Positions 59,478 to 64,000 of a stretch of DNA of 64,000 nucleotides are shown here, piece by piece (position 1 is the stretch's first letter; each line of letters begins with the position of its first letter). This DNA comes from Conexibacter arvalis (lineage in GTDB: Bacteria; Actinomycetota; Thermoleophilia; Solirubrobacterales; Solirubrobacteraceae), in assembly GCF_014199525.1 (NCBI RefSeq), contig NZ_JACHNU010000008.1:124001-188000 (forward strand), read 5' to 3'. The position numbers and the translations under genes are program-made. The notes under the pieces were generated by a model. The model had not been told where the DNA came from and did no database searches. It saw only the letters and a list, made by a program, of their open reading frames with translations.

Positions 59478-60283
59478 CGTCGCGCGCCGCCCTCGAGCAG
59501 GGCGCGCGCCTGCGCGGCGACCGCGACGAACTCCGGCGTGTCGCGGATCTCCGGCCGCCGGTCGGCCGGCAGGTCGACCGGCAGCGTCCCGGCCAGCCGC
59601 CCGGGTTGGGGCGTCAGCACCGCGATCCGCTGCGACAGGAAGACCGCCTCGGAGATCGAGTGGGTGACGAAGACGATCGTCGTCCCCGTCTCCCGCCAGA
59701 TCCGCAGCAGCTCGCGGTTCATCGCCTCGCGCGTGATCTCGTCGAGCGCGCCGAACGGCTCGTCCATCAGCAGGACGCGGGGTCTGGTCACGAGCGCGCG
59801 GGCGATCGCGACGCGCTGGCGCATGCCGCCCGACAGCTGGCGCGGGTAGGCGTCGGCGCGGTCGCCGAGGCCGACCAGCTCGAGCAGCTCCCGCGGGTCG
59901 GCCTGCTCGCCTCCCGACGCCGCCTTCGCGCGGCGGCGGCCGACCTGCAGCGGCAGCTTGACGTTGTCGATCGCCGTCCGCCACGGGAGCAGCTCGGCAT
60001 GCTGGAAGACGAAGCCGATCGCGCGCGCCCGGCGGGCGCTCGCGGGCGTGCCGCCGAGCACCGCGACGCGCCCCGCGCTCGCCGGGATCAGGTCGGCGAT
60101 CACGCGCAGCAGCGTCGATTTTCCGCTGCCGGAGGGGCCAAGGATCGAGAGCAGCTCGCGCTCGCGGACGTCGAGCGTCACGCCCTCCAGCGCGGTGACG
60201 GTCGTGCGCCTGGAGGTGAAGGCGACGGCGAGCCCGTCGATCGAGATCGCCGTCGTGCGCTCAGTCGCCGGCGGTCCGAGCAT
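59474..60283 (-). CDS. ABC transporter ATP-binding protein, SsuB/TauB/ThiZ type
   Basis: ATPase subunit of the importer, 269 residues. Walker A GPSGSGKST, Q-loop FVFQHAELLPWRT, signature QLSGGMRQRV, Walker B VLLMDEPFGALDE and H-loop THSISEA match the nitrate/sulfonate/taurine family (the LLPW motif is typical). The ATG lies 23 bp inside the 3' end of the binding-protein gene and the stop overlaps the permease start. Confidence 0.94.
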   Translation of the reverse strand: MLGPPATERTTAISIDGLAVAFTSRRTTVTALEGVTLDVRERELLSILGPSGSGKSTLLRVIADLIPASAGRVAVLGGTPASARRARAIGFVFQHAELLPWRTAIDNVKLPLQVGRRRAKAASGGEQADPRELLELVGLGDRADAYPRQLSGGMRQRVAIARALVTRPRVLLMDEPFGALDEITREAMNRELLRIWRETGTTIVFVTHSISEAVFLSQRIAVLTPQPGRLAGTLPVDLPADRRPEIRDTPEFVAVAAQARALLEGGARR

Positions 60284-61352
60284 CCCTCGTCGCGTCGAGC
60301 ACGTCGAGCGTCATCACGTCGTCGACCGTCGGCACGTCGCCTCTGTCGAACTGCCCGGTCTGCTCCCACAGGTCGAGCTGCTGCTGCCACGCGTCGGCGG
60401 TCATCGTCCCGTAGCCGTCGCGCTCGCTGGCGTCGGTCCACATGAACGGCGCGAGCGTCCGCTCCGCCTCGACGATGCTCTCGACGGTCGACTTGCCCTC
60501 CGCGTTCGGGTAGGCGTCGACGAAGATCCGCGCCGCCTCCTGCGGATGCTCGCGCGCGAACCGCCAGCCCTTCGCGGCCGCCCGCATGAACGCCTGCGCC
60601 AGCTCCGGCTCGTCGTCGAGGAAGCGGGGGTTGGCGTAGTAGACGCCGCCGTAGAGCGGGACGCTGTCGGCGTATCTGAGCACGTGGTAGCCGTCGGGCA
60701 GCAGTCTCAGCTGGGCGCGGTCGGTCAGCCAGCCGCCCCACACGTCGACCCGTCTCTGCAGCAGCGGCCCGACGTCGAAGGAGACCGACGTGACGCCCGC
60801 GAGGTCGTCCTTCGTCATGCCGTTGTCCTTCAGGTACGCGTCGAGCATGCCGACCGCGGGCGGCGGCACGCCGACCGTCTTGCCGCTGAGGTCGGCCGCG
60901 CTGTCGAGCTTCGTGCCCGGCAGCGCGAAGTACGCGTACGGATGGGCCTGCAGCTGGGCGGCGAACGCCTGCACCGGGATCCCCTGCGAGGCGGCGAGCA
61001 TCACCGGCGGGCTCTCGGCAGCGATCCCGAGCTGCGCGCGGCCGGACGCGACCGAGGCGACGCCGTCGTTGCTGGGACCGCCCGGTCGGATCTCCAACTC
61101 GATCCCCTCGTCGGCGAAGAAGCCCCGCTCGATCGCGGCGACCTCGCCGATCAGCCCCTCGTCGACCGTCCAGTTGTACTGCAGCGTCAGCTTCGCGACC
61201 TCGCCGGTCCCGCTCGCGCCGCCGCCGGTCGTCGCGGCGGCGCCGCCGGCGTCGTCGTCGCCGCCGCAGCCGGAGATGACGACGAGCCCCGCCGTCGCGA
61301 GCACGGCCAGGACGAGCAGCCGCACGGCCCGCAGGCGCAGCGCACCTGTCAT
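60261..61352 (-). CDS. NMT1/THI5-like substrate-binding lipoprotein
   Basis: Extracellular solute receptor of the importer, 363 residues. The lipobox VISGC places the lipidated Cys at 29. After an Ala/Gly linker the NMT1-type fold shows LTLQYNWTVDEGLIGEVAAIERGFFADEGIELEI, SVASGRAQLGIA, LSGKTVGVPPPAVGMLDAYLKDNGM and a WGGWLTDRAQL hinge segment. Candidates are a thiamine pyrimidine precursor, a nitrile/aromatic or a sulfonate; no TPP riboswitch precedes the gene. AGAAGGAG lies ten bases before the ATG. The 294 bases upstream (61353-61646) hold its promoter and no other feature I can name. Confidence 0.9.
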   Translation of the reverse strand: MTGALRLRAVRLLVLAVLATAGLVVISGCGGDDDAGGAAATTGGGASGTGEVAKLTLQYNWTVDEGLIGEVAAIERGFFADEGIELEIRPGGPSNDGVASVASGRAQLGIAAESPPVMLAASQGIPVQAFAAQLQAHPYAYFALPGTKLDSAADLSGKTVGVPPPAVGMLDAYLKDNGMTKDDLAGVTSVSFDVGPLLQRRVDVWGGWLTDRAQLRLLPDGYHVLRYADSVPLYGGVYYANPRFLDDEPELAQAFMRAAAKGWRFAREHPQEAARIFVDAYPNAEGKSTVESIVEAERTLAPFMWTDASERDGYGTMTADAWQQQLDLWEQTGQFDRGDVPTVDDVMTLDVLDATRDARTAGD

Positions 61353-61646
61353 CTGTCACTGCTCCTTCTGTTCACTTCGAGACACCGAATCGGATTCCGT
61401 CGGGCCGCGCGACGAGCGCCGCCCATCACGGCGATCATAGGCGCCGGTCGCCGATGCGCCCGGGCAGGCACCGGGCGGTCCCGCGTGCGCATGGCCGCAT
61501 GCGACTGCCGAGAGAATGGTGTCGCGACCTCATGCTGATGCCTCCTCGAGCGTGAGATGGTCAGGTGCTACGGCCTGCGAGCCTCCCCGACCGAGACCAA
61601 CCGTCGCGGGCCTCATCGGGCCAGCGTTCGAAACCGAAGGAGACAC

Positions 61647-61892
61647 ATGCCAAGTCCATCCCGCCGGCTGCAGGCTGCACAGTCGAAGTCCGGCCGCCCC
61701 CCTTCCGCCGCCACGGCGCCGCTGCTGATGATCTTCGTCGTGCCGACGATCCTCGTCGTCGCGCTCGTCGGCTGGATCGCGACCGGGCTCAGCTGGGGCA
61801 CCGTCGTGCTCGCGCTGGTCTTCATCGTCGTGATGACCTTCGCCGTGCTGCTGACGATCAACCGCCTGCTGGCCGACGACGCCGGCGGCTGA
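61647..61892 (+). CDS. Small two-helix membrane protein
   Basis: Eighty-one residues. A basic, Ser-rich N-terminus (PSPSRRLQAAQSKSGRPPS) precedes two hydrophobic helices, LLMIFVVPTILVVALVGWIATGL and WGTVVLALVFIVVMTFAVLLTINRLL. GAAGGAG five bases upstream of the ATG is a strong ribosome-binding site and supports real translation. It is convergent with the sigma factor gene. The family was not recognised. Confidence 0.72.
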   Translation: MPSPSRRLQAAQSKSGRPPSAATAPLLMIFVVPTILVVALVGWIATGLSWGTVVLALVFIVVMTFAVLLTINRLLADDAGG

Positions 61893-61897
61893 CCCGC

Positions 61898-63151
61898 TCA
61901 ACGGCCGGCCAGCCGCGCCGCCTGCGCCTGCAGGTAGCGCTGCTCGGGCAGGCTGGTCGTGCCGCGCGCGGCGGCGAGGTAGTCGCGCGCCGCGGCCTCG
62001 CGGTCGCCGAGCCGCTCGAGCACGTGGGCGCGGACGGCGGCGAGCCGGTGGCTGCCGGCCAGCCGCTCGTCGCCTTCGAGCGCGGCCAGGCGGGCGAGGC
62101 CGGCCTCCGGGCCCTCCGCCATCGCGACCGCGGCGGCGTGGTTGAGCGCGACCACCGGCCCGGGCGCGAGCCGCTCGAGCAGCCGGTACAGGGCGGCGAT
62201 CTGGCGCCAGTCGGTCGCATGCGCCGTCGGCGCCTCGGCGTGGACGGCCGCGATCGCCGCCTGCATCTGGTAGGGACCGACCGGCGCGCGCGACAGCGCG
62301 CCGGTGATCAGCGCGACGCCCTCGTCGATCTGCTCCCGGTCCCAGCGCGCGCGGTCCTGCTGGTCGAGCGGCACGAGCGCCCCGTCGGGACCGGTGCGGG
62401 CGTCGCGGTGGGAGTCGGTCAGCAGCATCAGCGCCAGCAGGCCGGTCGTCTCGCCGTCGCCGGGCAGCAGCTCCAGCAGCTCGCGCGTCAGGCGAATCGC
62501 CTCGCCGGTCAGCTCGCGGCGGACGAGGTCCGGTCCGCTCGAGGCGGTGTAGCCCTCGTTGAAGATCAGGTAGAGCGTCTGGCGCACCGCCTCGATCCGC
62601 GCCGGCAGCTCCCACTCGGTCGGCAGCTCGAAGCGCGCGCCGGCGTCGGCGATGCGGCGCTTGGCGCGGCTGATCCGCTGGCCCATCGTCGCCTCCGGCA
62701 CGAGGAACGCGCGCGCGATCTCCGCCGTCGTCAGGCCGCCGACGGCGCGCAGCGTCAGCGCCACCTGCGAGGCGCTCGTGAGGCTCGGGTGGCAGCAGAG
62801 CAGCAGCAGCTTCAGCGCGTCGTCCTCCGCGGCGGCGCCGTCGTGCTCGGGCACCGCGCCGCCGGCCGCCTCCTCCCGCTCGCGCTCGGCCGCGACGGCC
62901 GCCTCGCGGTCGCGGCGCGCGCGGTCGCTGCGGATCGCATCGACGACGCGGCGGTCGGCGACGGTCGTCAGCCACGCGCGCGGGTCGTCGGGGAGGCCGT
63001 CCTGCCGCCAGCGCGTCGCGGCGGCGAGCAGCGCCTCCTGGACCGCCTCCTCGCAGAGGTCGAACTGGCCGTGGCGGCGCACGAGCGCGCCGAGGACCCG
63101 CGGCGCCGTCGCGCGCAGCAGGTCCTCGATCCGGCGCTCGTCGCGAGTCAC
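61898..63151 (-). CDS. ECF42-type RNA polymerase sigma factor with TPR-like C-terminus
   Basis: Extracytoplasmic-function sigma factor, 417 residues, much longer than the usual 200. Region 2 is ALVRRHGQFDLCEEAVQEALLAAATRWRQDGLPDDPRAWLTTVADRRVVDAIR. Region 4 is QVALTLRAVGGLTTAEIARAFLVPEATMGQRISRAKRRI. The large extra C-terminal domain (FNEGYTASSG, ARTGPDGALVPLDQQDRARWDREQIDEG, MQAAIAAVHAEA) is the hallmark of the ECF42 group, where it controls activity. The GTG start overlaps the stop of the YCII/DGPF gene, the typical ECF42 partner. Confidence 0.93.
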   Translation of the reverse strand: MTRDERRIEDLLRATAPRVLGALVRRHGQFDLCEEAVQEALLAAATRWRQDGLPDDPRAWLTTVADRRVVDAIRSDRARRDREAAVAAEREREEAAGGAVPEHDGAAAEDDALKLLLLCCHPSLTSASQVALTLRAVGGLTTAEIARAFLVPEATMGQRISRAKRRIADAGARFELPTEWELPARIEAVRQTLYLIFNEGYTASSGPDLVRRELTGEAIRLTRELLELLPGDGETTGLLALMLLTDSHRDARTGPDGALVPLDQQDRARWDREQIDEGVALITGALSRAPVGPYQMQAAIAAVHAEAPTAHATDWRQIAALYRLLERLAPGPVVALNHAAAVAMAEGPEAGLARLAALEGDERLAGSHRLAAVRAHVLERLGDREAAARDYLAAARGTTSLPEQRYLQAQAARLAGR

Positions 63152-63516
63152 GTCTCCGCCGCGCCGTCGCCCATGATCGCCCGCACCTCGATCGCGCCGC
63201 CGTAGCGCACGTCGGGCCAGCGGCGCGCGACCTCCAGCGCCCGCTCCTCGCTCTCGCAGTCGATCGCGACGTAGCCGCCGAACTGCTCCTTGCTCTCCAT
63301 GAACGGCCCGTCGGTCGCGACCGCGCCGCCGCCGTCGCCACCCCGCACCGTGCGCGCCTGCGACGGGTCGACGAGCGCCTGCCCGCCGATCAGCTCGCCC
63401 GACTCGGTCAGCTCGCGCATCAGCTCGTCGACCTCGCCGAACAGCCCGGTCCGCTCCCGCTCGCTCAGCTCCGTCACGAAGCCCGGCCGGTTGTAGATCA
63501 GCAGCATGTACTTCAC
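63148..63516 (-). CDS. YCII-related (DGPF) protein
   Basis: Small dimeric ferredoxin-like-fold protein of 122 residues that accompanies ECF42 sigma factors. It begins with MKYMLLIYN and has the signature ATDGPFMESKEQFGGYVAIDC, then ALEVARRWPDVRYGGAIEVR. The GTG start at 63516 has GGAGG about seven bases upstream; the ATG nine bases later is too far in. It is cotranslated with the sigma factor through a GTGA overlap. Its biochemical role is unknown; it is often predicted to be a signal or stress-linked enzyme. Confidence 0.9.
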   Translation of the reverse strand: MKYMLLIYNRPGFVTELSERERTGLFGEVDELMRELTESGELIGGQALVDPSQARTVRGGDGGGAVATDGPFMESKEQFGGYVAIDCESEERALEVARRWPDVRYGGAIEVRAIMGDGAAET

Positions 63517-63582
63517 GGCGTTCCCTCCATCGTCGGGCGCGCCCTCCGTGGACGCGATTGCCGGGGAAGTCGGAGCCGGCGC

Positions 63583-63699
63583 CGCGTTCTCGACATCTCC
63601 CGGGCGGTCGCAGCCGATCATGTCGAAATCGGCGGCTTCGGCAGCCACGCGGAGGCGTTCGCCGAGCGGGTCGACGCGGTGCTGCGCGGCGCCGGGTAG
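63583..63699 (+). pseudogene. Possible 3' remnant of a gene
   Basis: On the plus strand a stretch ending in TAG encodes AVAADHVEIGGFGSHAEAFAERVDAVLRG, which reads like the C-terminus of an alpha/beta-hydrolase-type protein (Gly-x-Gly-x-His then a final amphipathic helix). Upstream the same frame loses protein-like character within a few codons and no start is evident. It may be a truncated gene end or chance. Confidence 0.25.
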
Positions 63700-63781
63700 C
63701 GTCCGCGACGGCGACTCCGGTTTGCGGAGCGGTGAAGGCGGAGAGGTTCGCGACGTGGGCCGGCCATCGAGATCAGCGACC

Positions 63782-64000
63782 GTGACGGGGGACGAGACGG
63801 CCGGCGTGGTCGCGTCGATCGGATCGCGCATCGCCCACGGCCTGGCCGCGGGGGCGGTCGGGACGATGGCGCTCAACGCCGTGACCTACGCCGACATGCT
63901 CGTCCGTGCGCGGCCGGCCAGCAGCCTGCCGGAGGAGGACGTTCGGAGGCTCGCCGGGCGCGCCGGCATCTCGCTCGGCGAGGGCGAGGCGGCCGCCCAG
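63782..64000 (+). CDS. Predicted membrane protein, N-terminal part only (cut by window end)
   Basis: The frame from the GTG at 63782 runs open for 73 codons to the window edge. It contains a hydrophobic segment (IAHGLAAGAVGTMALNAVTYADMLV) followed by RARPASSLPEEDVRRLAGRAGISLGEGEAAAQ, a pattern like small actinobacterial integral membrane proteins of unknown function. No clear ribosome-binding site was seen, so the exact start is uncertain. Confidence 0.6.
   Translation, partial: MTGDETAGVVASIGSRIAHGLAAGAVGTMALNAVTYADMLVRARPASSLPEEDVRRLAGRAGISLGEGEAAAQ

Noticed and set aside
61353-61646. TPP riboswitch upstream of the NMT1/THI5-like importer
   Set aside because: No CTGAGA-type or ACCTGATC-type TPP elements were found on the minus strand, so a thiamine-precursor role cannot be supported.

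Overview
This is a very GC-rich bacterial chromosome segment with densely packed genes, many 1-4 bp start/stop overlaps, frequent GTG and some TTG starts, and a meso-diaminopimelate-type MurE. Gene content fits a deep-branching actinobacterium of the Thermoleophilia (Solirubrobacter/Conexibacter-like). That placement is an inference from style and gene families. No tRNA, rRNA, IS element, prophage or CRISPR array was seen.

Layout. 1-2900: a two-component pair divergent from a membrane fatty-acid desaturase, an arrangement like Bacillus DesK/DesR-des. 3042-6954: ABC exporter plus two-component operon. 7120-8340: secreted SGNH hydrolase. 8494-19190 (minus): division/cell-wall (dcw) cluster mraZ-rsmH-ftsL-like-ftsI-murE-mraY-murD-ftsW-murG, without murF, and without murC/ftsQ/ftsZ after murG; its control region (19191-19521) carries several MraZ-type TGGG boxes. 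19522-29160: a nitronate-monooxygenase-like enzyme, an incomplete Tad/Flp pilus machine (tadA, tadB, tadC, cpaB-like), an EAL-HDOD and an HD-GYP protein, and a response regulator/kinase pair. 29309-31057: an exported protein broken by one in-frame TAG. 31243-37526: MOSC protein, a hypothetical, a divergent rho next to a transaldolase-like gene that has lost its lysine, and folP coupled to an exported protein. 37956-40848: three-gene pyridine nucleotide transhydrogenase.

40930-48709 is the most striking part. A cobalamin riboswitch heads a five-gene minus-strand operon: two exported DUF4430 proteins, EcfT, a fused double EcfA ATPase, and an ECF S-component fused to an extracellular alpha/alpha-toroid. 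Toroid plus DUF4430 are the two folds of animal transcobalamin/intrinsic factor, so this looks like a split, membrane-tethered bacterial B12-capture device feeding an ECF importer. Cob(I)alamin adenosyltransferase is divergent from it, so uptake and activation of B12 sit side by side.

48716-64000: PAP2 phosphatase, FKBP-type lipoprotein, PoxB-like pyruvate oxidase, nucleoside hydrolase, two exported proteins (one RTX-like), a large LuxR-type ATPase regulator, a perfect 39-bp palindrome, an NMT1/SsuA-type ABC importer, a small membrane protein, an ECF42-type sigma factor with its YCII/DGPF partner, and the start of a membrane protein cut by the window end. A cross-cutting oddity is that AGA arginine codons are common in many exported and membrane-protein genes but were not seen in several soluble-protein genes.
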